Below, one piece after another: positions 53,679 to 63,892 of a DNA stretch of 64,000 nt. Position 1 is the first letter of the stretch. Each line of letters starts with the position of its first letter. Under the pieces are notes generated by a model. That model searched no databases and was not told the DNA's origin. It saw nothing but the letters and a program-made list of their open reading frames with translations. The DNA lies in contig JAJEKV010000042.1 of assembly GCA_021234155.1 (NCBI GenBank), positions 2,231,257-2,295,256 on the forward strand, in the 5' to 3' direction. The DNA comes from Isoetes taiwanensis. Its lineage: Eukaryota; Streptophyta; Lycopodiopsida; Isoetales; Isoetaceae. The position numbers and the translations under genes are program-made.

Positions 53679-54266
53679 TCACCGTGCAATCTCTGCATGA
53701 TACCGGTCCGGGTGAGCTTGCATATCGGCTTCGATAAGGTCCATACGATCCTTTGTGATTTCGGATGGGAGATCATCGAAGATGAAGCTATGTAACTCTT
53801 CATTCCAATAGAAAGGGGGCAGATTATAGTGATCCAAATACATGAGTACGTGGCCCTTCCCGAGATAATAAAAGCGTACAGCTCTGTTCTCGGGGGTACC
53901 ACTAGCGATTTGTTGCAGGTCCTCTGTTCTCGCAAGGTCCATAACCCTCTGGGCTTCCGTCCGTGCAAGCTCTATGGGGTCTTCATCTGGGCCCGCCAAC
54001 GGGTAGAACTTAACAATGGCCCAAGCTTGGTCAGGCTGCTCTACTAAAGTATAGGCCTCGTTGGCCGCATTCAACTTCATAAGAAAGCGCTCATTGAAAT
54101 GAAAAATAGGATAGGGAATCCTACGGTTCGCTACGAAATGGATGACAAGAAGGTCCAAAACTGTGTCTACCATATCGCTCTCAGCCCCAAGATGATCTAC
54201 CAGCACACTGTAGAGCTGAAAAACATTCATGGTTTTTAGATCTACGGTGAGTTTGAAGCGTGACAT
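53679..54266 (-). CDS. unknown 195-codon N-terminal domain of the H3 chimera
   Basis: An open ATG-to-TGA frame. It contains hydrophobic helical segments (VFQLYSVLVDHLG, MVDTVLDLLVIHFVA), a middle WAIVKFYPLAGPDEDP, and a C-terminal FDDLPSEITKDRMDLIEAD that runs into a charged coiled coil beyond the stop. There is no CCHC knuckle or known Gag motif. It sits in the Gag position of the LTR element, so it may be a diverged capsid-type protein; this is inference. Confidence 0.5.
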   Translation of the reverse strand: MSRFKLTVDLKTMNVFQLYSVLVDHLGAESDMVDTVLDLLVIHFVANRRIPYPIFHFNERFLMKLNAANEAYTLVEQPDQAWAIVKFYPLAGPDEDPIELARTEAQRVMDLARTEDLQQIASGTPENRAVRFYYLGKGHVLMYLDHYNLPPFYWNEELHSFIFDDLPSEITKDRMDLIEADMQAHPDRYHAEIAR

Positions 54267-54955
54267 GGTGACAGACGGTATGTACGGTCAGCAAAAAGAA
54301 GTGTGGCGCTTGGGGTAGAGCAAGGGGGCGCTAGACCCTAGATGAAGGCGCTCAGCGGTTAGGGTAGTGGCAAGGTAAGAGTCAAGGTCGGCTATGGCGG
54401 CTAGGGAGCTCAACTCCGGTGGCTATGGCGGCGAGAAGGCGACTCAGGAAACACACTTTCAAACAAGAAACACAAATTTGAAACTCACTTCACTTTTCAA
54501 AACTTTTTTCTTTAATTAAAAAAAAAAAAGCGCCGTATTTTTTATCTCGCTGACCGCGATATGCCAATTTATTGGCGTTATACGCTCATATCTTTTGAAA
54601 ATAAACACCCTATCCGCTAGCAGCGCCCATCTTGACTTTTCGCCTTGGTGTTGCCATTTTGACCTCGGAAAACGTGCCCCCCTAGGGTATTTGAGATGTG
54701 CCCGATCCGTTGGAACCAATTTCGCCTTCATCCGAGCTACTTACAAAAAGATATGGCCCATCTAAACTTGGGTCCTCCAGTCACACATTTTTCCCTCCAA
54801 ATCGCCCTAAACTTCCTAAAGCTCACAATTCATTACATCAACCTAGCACAAACCCAAATCACTAAGAAGTTAAGCAGTCCAACTAGCTTAACTCCCACTC
54901 ACTACCGATCTAGCGGGTTAGAGATTTGGGTCACTGCTATGATTTCAGACAGTCA
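54267..54955 (-). other. leader of the LTR retrotransposon
   Basis: Between primer-binding site and first frame. It contains GGCTATGGCGG repeats (about 54392 and 54422) and a poly-T/A stretch (54500-54532). No gene. Confidence 0.5.
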
Positions 54956-54974
54956 AAACCTGGCTCTGATACCA
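54956..54974 (-). promoter_or_regulatory. primer-binding site for initiator-Met tRNA
   Basis: The plus strand reads AAACCTGGCTCTGATACCA, which I recall as the 3' 19 nt of plant tRNA-iMet including CCA. The minus strand is therefore a 19-nt complementary PBS (TGGTATCAGAGCCAGGTTT), one base after the LTR end. This fixes the element's direction as minus. Confidence 0.95.
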
Positions 54975-54975
54975 C

Positions 54976-56527
54976 TGTGACGCTCCCTGAACATATACGG
55001 CGCTCCAGACGTATACATACGGGGACTTTCCTCTCCCATAGCAATCAGCTCACCACGAGCAGGGCCCTCCGTCTAACTCGGACTATCTATAGAAAGATGC
55101 CCGGGTGAAGGACACGGAGGTGTCATTCGGCCCACGCCTTCAATGGGGCTCCTATGTCGTGGAAGCGTGAATACAAGGTTAGCATACAGCATAAGCATAT
55201 CATAAATAACGACCACGAAGGGTGGCACATCCATCCGACTGATGATGACAGAGAAGATACATTTAATACTAGAGAAAACTCCCCAAACCCAAGGTTCTAC
55301 CCCGGCTCTGACTCCGATGAGGATCAACTGACGGCTAGGTCTCAAGAGATCAGCAGACCGAACCTTGGCATGGCGTTGGCTGGCATAGAACATCGGCTAG
55401 GGTTGTCCACTCCATCCGCCCCTCCTGTGCACACTTTGCAGCTGAGCTGAATCAAGCTATGGCGTCATTGTAGCCTTCCGGAGACGCAATCCCAAGGCAT
55501 CACGCTTCGGGACTACTCCGGGTTACATCTCCCCGGTCCGATGAGGCAGGTCAGGGAAGTGTCCCTTCCCAGAGTCGCAGTGATTCTATGGGTGAGCTAG
55601 AGAATATGTGCCGCATCAGCGATCCCCGCATCCGTACCCGACCTACTCCCCTAACTTTATCTTCAATGTACAGGGTGATCACACAACTGTACCCAGGGAG
55701 TGTCAGAGCCATACCCGGCCTGGTTCACTGCCAGCTATCAGGCCTAGCTCACTGAAGGAGTCCCCGTAGCCTTTTATGCTCAGGCGGGACCCCACCCCAC
55801 ACTTCATCACTATGGCCCCTTGTCTGGTGCTTCAATCATGCCATAGATTCCACAGCTCGGTGGGATCTTGTGCACAGGCCGCAATTAGTGGGTATTATGG
55901 GAGATACTAGGAGCATACTAATGAACATAGGTCACATAGGTCTCTACCCCCCTTAATCCCTGCTTTCTGGAAGAACTAACAGAGATTCTACCAAAGATAC
56001 ATCCATCCATCCATCACAGAGCATAATCAATAGTTGAGAACAGTTCTAACTATCAAACAAGGGTTAATCATCATCAAAGACAAGCAAAGAAGCCTGACAG
56101 AGGCGCTGGCCCTAGAAATATCAAACCAATCTATCTACTAACCCGAATTTCGGCTGGAACCATTGTCATGTGGGATCTCCATCTTCAAGTAGCCTGGGCA
56201 CCCAACAGCTCCTCTCCCTGGATTCGATTTGGGGCAAATTGGGATTGGAATCCAATTTGCTGCCCCAAATTAGCAGTTTCCTACTGGCCAATCGGGTGTG
56301 GCCAGGTGTCCTTTTCCTAATTAATCAATTATCCTAACTTCATTAGCTTAATTGAGTTAATTATATAATGATTCCTTAGTTATAGATAATTAACCTTTAA
56401 TTAACCCCTTATTAATTTAACATAGCTAAATTAATCCCTTGTGGTTAGTCTACATGATGGCGTATCCTCGGCTCGTGATGTGTCAGTATAGTTATACATA
56501 CACCGTATAACTATGTGGAACGTCACA
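54976..56527 (-). mobile_element. 5' LTR of an LTR retrotransposon, 1552 bp
   Basis: It is bounded by TGTGACG at 54976 and CGTCACA ending at 56527, so the LTR starts TG and ends CA with a 7-bp inverted terminus. It lies one base from the PBS. Contents are non-coding. An AT-rich segment with TATATAAT (about 56360) could be the promoter. No second LTR copy exists in the window, so the element is truncated or runs through the tandem array to an unseen end. The target duplication cannot be tested. Confidence 0.85.
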
Positions 56528-56599
56528 TGGAGAGACTTTGGACTGTTGATGGATCAGACATAAAAAAAACTTTTTTACAAGAATACAGAAACAAATAGC

Positions 56600-56830
56600 A
56601 TGTTCAAGCATAAAGAACAGTCTTATTTGCTTTCCAACGTAAACAGGAACAATAGGCTTTTGATCTCTTGTCTCAGGACATCTTCTCTCCATCTCCACAT
56701 TGAGACAAGGCGGTGGTATGGCACTCCTCACCATGAGAGGTATTGCCCAAGCTACTTTGATCCTAATATCGAGTCTGAGTCTTATACTTTTTTGGAGTGC
56801 GCTGCATATGTGTTAGATTATAAGATCAGT
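56600..56830 (+). pseudogene. LINE C-terminal (zf-RVT) fragment
   Basis: The plus frame reads LRTSSLHLHIETRRWYGTPH then ERYCPSYFDPNIESESYTFLEC, the LINE C-terminal module (IETGRW, ER.C..C, E.E.HxFxEC) with His and Cys losses. The rest of the LINE is absent. Confidence 0.5.
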
Positions 56831-57590
56831 TCATCACATGTTTCTGATGGAGCTGTGAAACTTGGGCAACAATGGTTCATAGGTTACAAATTGATCACAA
56901 ATACCATGTAAATAGGTTACAAGTAACCATTGAACATATGGTTGCAAATATATCTAGGGTCAACATTAATATTATTATTCTAGAAGTTATAGCTATCGAA
57001 ATGGAGCCGAAAACCATTTGAACTCTGACAACTTAATGTTGGCCAGATTGAAAGGCCAAACTGTCGAGTTCAATCCTGTATATATCTGTACATCCATTAC
57101 TCCGAAGCAATGCAAATGATTTCTTGCATTAGATCTGGTGTTTGAGCCAAGTCAAACTGCTACAGTAACTTGGTCAGTGACTGTTGCTACAGTGATCGAA
57201 AAAACCGAAATCAATTCACCTGCCGAACCTACCTCAAACCATTATATTCATGAAAAAAAAATCCTTGCACACTTTTCCTCATACAACCAATTTGAATCAC
57301 ACCATGCCTTTTTTAATTTTATTGTTCATCGACCTTTTCATTTTCTTTATTTTTCTTATTGCCACATCCGCATAGTATAAAATACTATATCATTTAAACC
57401 CTTAGGGTATATCCCCAGTATGCCCAGAAATGGCCAGTAACTGTGACACCATGCAAGTTACAGGCATTGGAGTAGAGTTCCCATTCTGCACATAAAGTTT
57501 AATTTTACTGATATGGCACAGGCCTGGAACACCAATTCAGATGGATTTGAAAGCTTCTGAATATCCTAGATCAGAACTAGATTTGTCTTG
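56831..57590. other. no gene seen
   Basis: AT-rich. An open frame at 57138-57380 matches nothing known. No repeat pattern stands out. Confidence 0.35.
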
Positions 57591-57655
57591 TAGTCACATT
57601 TACCTTCATTTTCAACGAATAGATGGTCAATGGACTTCTAGAGCTAGGGTAGAAG
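57591..57655 (+). repeat. diverged A-type terminal repeat of a YR retrotransposon
   Basis: AGTCACATTTACCTTCATTT and the following 30 bp align with the A1/A2 terminus (AGTGACATTTACCTTCATTT) at about 41 of 50 positions, starting at the same boundary. The inverted stem is still partly visible. Downstream 57656-58210 is pyrimidine-rich like the leader of the 42-kb element, but I cannot align it. Confidence 0.6.
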
Positions 57656-58560
57656 TGTCCCAAGCAGTTAGCAACTGTCTAGCTCTCGCCCTATTTGTAG
57701 CTTGGCATGTAGATTTTTTCATATCGGTGCTTTTGTGCGCATCTCCAGTCTGGAAATTTTCCTGAACTTACTTTATCTTTTCCACCCATCCACTCGACCT
57801 TTATTTCTATCTTCAAGCCTTTTCTTCACAGTTTTCTATGTTTTGTCCCAAGGATTCTTGGCTGTTGCCTTGTCCATTTTTTCCCAGTTCGCTTCTTCTA
57901 TTTTATGTTTTCATTTGCTCGTTCTAGACAGGCCTAAATCAACCCAAGTCTTTTCTGGCCTTTGCTTCAGGTTTCTTTCTAGAATTCAGAGCATATTCCA
58001 TGGCTTCAAGTAATCGACAATTTTGTGGAGATTTGGATTTCTCGGTGGCACAGTTTGGGATTTCATGGAACCTATTTTTTCTTTGGGTTTTTTTCTTGTT
58101 CTGTGGTTTTTCAGCAAATAGGCAAATTGGCTTTAACTTTTTAAAGTGCAGTCCAGTAGTTTGATTCAAAGCCTCCTTTTCTATTACAAATATTTCTTCT
58201 TCTGGTAATCGGCCTTGCAGCTTCTAGTTGTCTATGGCATAGAGTTGATTGTGCAGGGGAGATGGAGTGTTTGTTTGAGTGCCTTGGCCTGCAAGATTCC
58301 CAGAGAGCATTTACATCTAACTTTTGTCAGGTTTTTGGGGCAGTCCAGTTTGTTTCGGAACAGGTTCTTCGTCTTTACAGAGATTTCTACAAAGATTTGT
58401 TTCAGAACATGGTCTTGGTCTTCAGAGAGATTTTTTCAAAGATTTTGCTTCCTTGCAGCACTTTTCTTTGGAGTTATGATCATTCTATGAGCAAATTTTT
58501 TCTTGTAAGAGCAAATGTATTTGAAGCATCCTTGCAAACCAACCAGGAATTCCTTTTAAG
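57656..58560 (+). other. pyrimidine-rich stretch, possible leader of a second YR or LINE element
   Basis: T/C-rich with short frames. ATGGCTTCAAGTAATCGAC at about 58000 could be a start, but the frame ends quickly. 58262-58666 is open but T-rich and unlike known proteins. Confidence 0.3.
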
Positions 58561-58564
58561 CATT

Positions 58565-59374
58565 TCTATTTGGGCTGCTCTATATGCAAGATTAACAAAG
58601 ATGTTAGTCATTTCTATTTTGGCTGCTGTATGCGCAAGGTTAACAGAGATGTTAGTGACACACTAGCCCCTCCAGTTGCCAGATGGATGGCACCTACAGG
58701 TTCACAGTGCACTTTGTGTCGTACATGGCTATGGCTTTGGGATAGGTTGCTCCATCGTAAAGTCTCTGTACTATGATAGCAGGTTATCCATAGGTGCATG
58801 CGTGTTAATGCCTTCGGACATCGCTATGATCCTCACATATCTGCAGTATGCCCGCTCTGGCTTTCAGACGTTGAGACTCTTGAGCACTGTCTCTTTGATT
58901 GTCCAGAGGTTCAACCAGCGTGGTCCTGGCTACAAGGCTTGTTTAACAATACATTGGACTTTCGATGCATCCTCTTGGCGTCCTATCCCAATGCATGGCC
59001 CTCAGCTAAACAGAGGGCATTCTATCTTGGTTCTGGTTGGCTCATGTGGTCGATATGGGAGCGTTACAAACACCACATCTTCCAAGGCATTTATTCATCT
59101 GCACATGGTGTTATTACGGTGGCCCAGAAAAAGATACTAATAGCCTACAAGTGCTCATCCCTTGAATCAGAAATGATGGAACGCATCTGGATTCAGTATC
59201 TTTGAATTGATTCTTATCGTTAGTCTTCTATTCTGGAGTAAGCACATTGTGCTCCAGGCTCGTGCTCCTGTGGCATCCTTTTGTGCTTACACAGTTTGAT
59301 GAGACATGTAAATTTTGTACTTTTTATCTGATTAATAAACTTTTTGGCTTTCGTTCGCCCAAAAAAAAAAAAAA
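58565..59374 (+). pseudogene. LINE 3' region (zf-RVT) with poly-A tail
   Basis: Frames read CTLCRTWLWLWDRLLHRKVS, stop, HARVNAFGHRYDP, CPLWLSDVETLEHCLFDCPE and VQPAWSWLQGLFNN, ending IWIQYL-stop at 59205. The ETxEHxxFxCPxxxxxW pattern is the C-terminal module of L1-type plant LINEs. A 3' UTR with AATAAACT at 59334 leads into 14 As at 59361-59374. Unlike the minus-strand LINEs at 16-20 kb it has a true poly-A tail, so it is a different LINE lineage. In-frame stops and loss of the RT show a 5'-truncated insertion. Confidence 0.65.
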
Positions 59375-60316
59375 ACAAGGTGCTGCGCACGGAGGGTTGC
59401 CCTCCAATTTCTCGAGGGTGAAGTGGCCTAAATCAAACCGTGAAGTCATGTTTTCACAATATTTAAAGATAATTGAGTTAGGCAGAAAAAATTGAACCTC
59501 AAAAGATGCATTCTTGCAATTAGACTACAATTTTGGTTCTATTGGTAGTTGCTAGCCAAAACCTTCTATAAATTGCAAACTTATGGACTGAAGCTTGTGT
59601 AACTTAGAGCTTGGATTCCATTCCAATAACTAAACTTTTTCCAGTGGACATGGTTGTCTGGGTGTACTTGTGAGGATTTGCACAATAGTGTTTGGTTGGG
59701 TTAAGTTGTTTTTGCTATTACCTTTGACTTTTTGTAGGTTGAGTACAGGAGATCATGTTAGTGTTATTGGACATCCAAGTGAAGCACAATGTTGTATATC
59801 AAGCCTCAATGCTTGTTGTGCTTCTAGTTATCTATATGAAATTTCCATTTCGTCTTTGCCATTAGTGAGATCTATTGGAAAAAATAGAACGATATTTGCA
59901 ATTTGTCTTTACATACAAAACCTGTTCACGATCTAGTAATGGAATATTCATTCCAGTAATGGAATATTCATAGCTCTTGTTGGCTATTCCTTCTAATTAT
60001 TTCGTCGGCAACAATACTTATGGTAAAGAGGAAATGATATTCACGAGTAAGTTTCTTGACATAATGAACGATTAACATGTGACATCCTCCAAGTTGTACA
60101 TACTAAAATTCTTTGTTAAGATAAATTTTCATGGTGAATTTTATAAGTCGAGTTGTTGCATTTGAATTCTCTCTCTGTTGCCTTGCCGTATATTATCACA
60201 TGGGATGGGATAATGGAATTGAAAGGAATAATATTTTAACAGTGAAAATGAATTCAACATATATACTTCTCTCACGGATCTGGCAACTCCAACTTTGTTG
60301 AGAATGCGCGAGACCG
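59375..60316. other. no gene seen
   Basis: Includes a 20-bp tandem duplication CCAGTAATGGAATATTCAT near 59937-59970. No coding region supported. Confidence 0.4.
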
Positions 60317-60450
60317 CCAGTTTACAGGTAGCAATGGGTCTTGAGCAGTCACCAGCATATCCTAGGTATATTCTAGCATATACCTAGGATATGCCATAAC
60401 CCCACATAAACAAGGGTTTGCCCCCCTAGGGGCAACCCAAAAAATTCTGT
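60317..60450. repeat. palindrome-containing repeat, copy 1
   Basis: TTTACAGG-AGCA ... AGCAGTCACCAGCATATCC, CCTAGGTATATTCTAGCATA and ACCTAGG (an inverted pair), ACATAAACAAGGGTTTGCC and the palindrome TTGCCCCCCTAGGGGCAA, then CCCAAAAAA. The same series occurs at 63745-63892. Confidence 0.8.
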
Positions 60451-60849
60451 AGAAGTGTTGCGCACGAAAATAGCTGACGTATCACAATTATAGAGAGGAA
60501 TCTTTAAATAATATGCCAAAAGCATTATTCTACAATATTTACATAGGTTAAGATAATGGCATGATTCTATTGAGTCGTACCATCAATATTTTTTCTGAAA
60601 TCGACAAATTGCAATTTTCGACATGCGTATGAATTTGACTTACAAAGCTTCATTACAACGCCTTAAACACCAAAGCATTCAAAAGATTTGGCATGTAGCT
60701 GTTGGAATAGTGAACAACTTGTGGTTCAAGAGTAACCATCGATCAATGAACATATATATACAACTTCCATATGGTGGAACACTATACAACGAATCAGGGA
60801 TGGTGATTACAATGTGCCTGCTCTAATTAGTGGTATAAATCTCAATTTA

Positions 60850-62470
60850 CACTTGTATGGTTGCGCCCTTTCTTCTATTTCTTCGAGGGCTTTCTTCAAG
60901 ATTGCAGAAGAGGCCCTCCAAGAGGTTAGAATTGTCTTCACATGTAAAAAAATTTATAGCTTCTGGGTTTCTTAGTAGTTGCTTTGCAACAAGATACCCA
61001 AAGAATTGACCATGTCCGTATAACTTTGCTTGTTTCCCTATAAATCTTGCCTTCCGAAAGTGTCATAATACTCAAAGCCATCGGTCCTTCGAAATTCTTG
61101 ATTCTAAGATGCTCACGCGCCCTTGACCAAATCAGACCTTCCCATTTTAATACAATTGCTGTCAGAACCGCACCAAAATGCACATTTTAGTTTACCACTT
61201 ATACATACCATAAGTTGAACCTTTAGATGCAAGCTGCAAAATTACCCCGCCGAGATAAGGGTAGGCCAGAACCTCCATTGTGATAAGACCAAGGCCCGAA
61301 AATCACATAACAAAGTTAAAGAAGTCGTTCCCTGTGTGAAGCAATGTGTAACAAGATAAAGTTGCTCACGTGTTCTTTGGATCACTTCGTGATGATCGCC
61401 ACTCTTCTCCCTCAAGGGCTGGATAACAAATCTTGAGTGGCATGCTTGCAATTAAATCATCCCATCGGGACTCAATGAGAGCTAATATAGCTTCAGCCCT
61501 GTTTTTCGAGTAGTCAAAGATGTAACTATAGACCATAGATTTCCAAGTGAAAAAAATCGAAAATCCATATGAGCTGGTTGTAAATTGCCAATAAAGTATC
61601 CACCATGTTGAGGCATCGGTCCAACAAGCCAAGAGGGTATCCGATCAGGGTATATGTTAAACTTATTCAACAAGGCCATGTGAATATTCTTCTGCTTTTG
61701 TACCTATATATTTCATTCAATCTTGAAAGATCTACCCAAGAGTATTCTCCAATGTGGAAGGATAGTGCATAAAGCCTAGAATTCACAGACTTTCATTAGG
61801 GTCGGCACCATCCCCAAAGTTAACAATTCCTTTGCATACTTGAAGAGCAGAGTAAAAAAGTGCCCGCAATAACAAATTTAACTGAATCGATATACACCCC
61901 TCTACTTCGAGATATAATTTCCATGTAAATGCGCTTCTCTTTTTATGTGCCAAACTTTGAACTTGTATTAACCAATGTTATTTCATTATTAAGAAAAGAG
62001 AAATAAATAGATGTCCTACCTGGATCTCCAGTGGATGACCATGAATACCCATGTGACGATCGATCATACATGAACCATCAGTGACAAGCAAGGTTGGGAA
62101 CATGTCAAACCCATCACTCAAACATAATTTCAATATTAATTTTATTCCTGTCTGAACATCCACCCTTTCTTGTAAGGACAAATCACCAGTGCACTTGCCA
62201 TAAGCCCTTAAAAGGATAATCCACCAAAGCCCTAGAGATCACAACCATTTGAATGTAAATACAGGAAAAGCTTCATATCAAATTGAGTGTAACTCATCCT
62301 TACCAGAGTCTACAGGCGCCACTCTCCCAATTGCTGCCTCACCAAAATCTGCATCTAAAACATCTTCTGTGCTATCTCCCTCAAGTGGCAGCGTTCGAAT
62401 CTTGAAACTTGCTGGCATCAAACCTGCCCTGGACTGTGACAATCCACACTTTTTTCCCAACTCTGCAGTA
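60850..62470 (-). pseudogene. neutral/alkaline invertase (GH100), broken, introns retained
   Basis: Neutral/alkaline invertases hydrolyse sucrose to glucose and fructose in cytosol, plastids or mitochondria. Minus strand in order: [17 protein letters not shown] and [18 protein letters not shown] (about 62465-62315), an 80-bp intron, [13 protein letters not shown] through [19 protein letters not shown] (62230-62023), an intron with a damaged acceptor, ALFYSALQVCK (from about 61875), [13 protein letters not shown] and [17 protein letters not shown] (61655-61530), [20 protein letters not shown] (about 61475-61420), then ARFIGKQAKLYG and YLVAKQLLRNPEAI (61055-60965). These are ordered GH100 blocks. 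Frameshifts at about 61875-61680 and 61515 and stops in 61380-61060 make it non-functional. The N-terminal third is absent. Confidence 0.85.
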
Positions 62471-63744
62471 AAAAGGTACATTATTCCCAGGAATGACATT
62501 TCAATATCCATATGTACATGAATAAAAGAACAGCATAGAGGCTAGACCTCATGATGATCTTCCAATATTGTTTTGGATGCAACACCTAAATCCATCATTG
62601 CAAAGGGTTATCTGTGAAGCTAAAGAAAAAAGAAAGAGCAAGGCATTTTGACTAACTACCTGAGTAATCTCGCAGTAACAAAATGGACAATTTAATTCCT
62701 TTGAAAATATTATTCCGGCCTACAAACCCTGACTGAATATTGCACATAATCTCTGTCTGCAAGCATCATCTAGTGCAATCTATAGTGGCCTTGAGCAGCT
62801 TGCTCCAGCAGCATAGCCAAGGAGCAAGTAAGCAGTTATCCTGGACTCTAAATCCGTGGAACACCCTCAATATGAACGGCCTCTGTAATACATTATCTGA
62901 GGTCTGACCCTCTCTATAATAAAATATGAAGCTGCAAAACAGAGTGTTGGCCAGAACCACGTCACAATCTGCCTAAAGCATGTAGATATAGATTAAACAG
63001 CATTTACAGCTGGAATATGATGAGAAGATGCATGCAAAGAAGGTGAAATAAAAAACTCGAGCTTAACTCGAGCTTGATGCCCGAGCAAGAAAAACAATTG
63101 CAGAGAGCACACAAAATCAAGCTCCTGGCGAACCATGCTCATACGAACCAGGCTCCAGCTCCTGGCGAATTTCAAGCTTTGGCATAAGCTTCCAGTCCCT
63201 CCGGTCAGAGGCCCTAGCCAGAAAGCTCATCAAATGCTCCAACCCTAATTAGCTGTTGGAGCAATGCTGTTCTGCTGCAAATAAGAGCATATTGGCTGCG
63301 TACCTTGTTTTTGCATTAGGAGGTAGATGCAGGTCTGTATATCAGAATGCGAATCCGGCTTCAGAAGATATTAGTTGACAAATTTGCCTTGTGATTTATT
63401 TGCCATGTGGCGTGGATAAATCTGATGCCATATCCAGAAGATCTGCTGCTTCAAAATGGCCCCTTTTGGCCGGTGTACTCCAGAAGACGCCATAGCCAGT
63501 CTGGGAAGAAATTGTACGGTCAAGAAGCCAGTTTACAATAAGGAAGGGTCGGATTTTTCCATCTCATGAGATAGCTCGGAATGCACTAAAAATACCTGTT
63601 CAACTATTCTTCAGCAAACGTTTTAGCAACATGGAATCCTTGTAGGCCTCCTGCTTCTCCAAATAACCCTGTAACGGCCATGGCTGCATGACAGTGCCAA
63701 ATCCGACCGTCAGGCGCCGCTGCAACTACTACGCCCGTTTTAGC
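62471..63744. other. no gene seen
   Basis: Includes a duplicated CTCCTGGCGAA (about 63121 and 63160) and inverted CGAGCTTAACTCGAGCTT (63058-63077). The region where the missing invertase N-terminus would lie shows nothing recognisable. Confidence 0.4.
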
Positions 63745-63892
63745 TGGATGACCGAGCATTTACAGGCAGCAGCCAGTTTTTAGCAGTCATCAGCATATGC
63801 TAGGTATATGCCAGCATATACTTGAATATGCCCACATACCCACATAAACGAGGGTTTGCCCCCCTAGGGGCAACCCAAAAACAAAAAAAAAC
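63745..63892. repeat. palindrome-containing repeat, copy 2
   Basis: Same sequence order as 60317-60450, about 80 per cent alike by eye, with the TTGCCCCCCTAGGGGCAA palindrome unchanged and an A-rich tail. Confidence 0.8.

Larger units (their letters stand above)
53040..54266 (-). pseudogene. chimeric gene: unknown N-terminal domain fused to histone H3 fold, one in-frame UGA
   Basis: A single minus-strand frame of 409 codons is interrupted only by a TGA at 53681-53679. Codons 1-195 (MSRFKLTVDLKTMNVFQLYS...) match nothing I know. After TGA the frame continues [16 protein letters not shown], a basic linker, STGGK and then [18 protein letters not shown] through to [17 protein letters not shown]. 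This is the whole H3 histone fold at roughly three quarters identity to plant H3. H3 would pair with H4 in the nucleosome. The canonical tail is rewritten: STGGK remains, but the K27-K36 segment is replaced by a shorter proline-rich one. It has no intron. It starts 690 bp downstream of an LTR primer-binding site, where gag is expected. CGA-to-TGA change would explain the stop, as would two separate proteins. Confidence 0.8.

Noticed and set aside
53676-53684. Selenocysteine at the UGA
   Set aside because: No SECIS-like element was recognised, land plants lack the selenocysteine system, and nothing in the domain suggests a selenoprotein.
53040-54266. Giant-virus histone insertion
   Set aside because: The H3 core is very close to plant H3, it is not a doublet, and an LTR with a plant iMet PBS lies just upstream. 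Capture by a retroelement fits better.
54956-54974. A tRNA gene for initiator methionine
   Set aside because: Only the 3' 19 nt are present, with the CCA encoded, directly beside an LTR end. It is a primer-binding site.
55073-55450. Two overlapping open frames of about 100 codons
   Set aside because: They lie inside the LTR on opposite strands and have no family features.
58262-58666. 134-codon plus frame before the LINE fragment
   Set aside because: It is T-rich, partly made of a local duplication, and shows no family motif.
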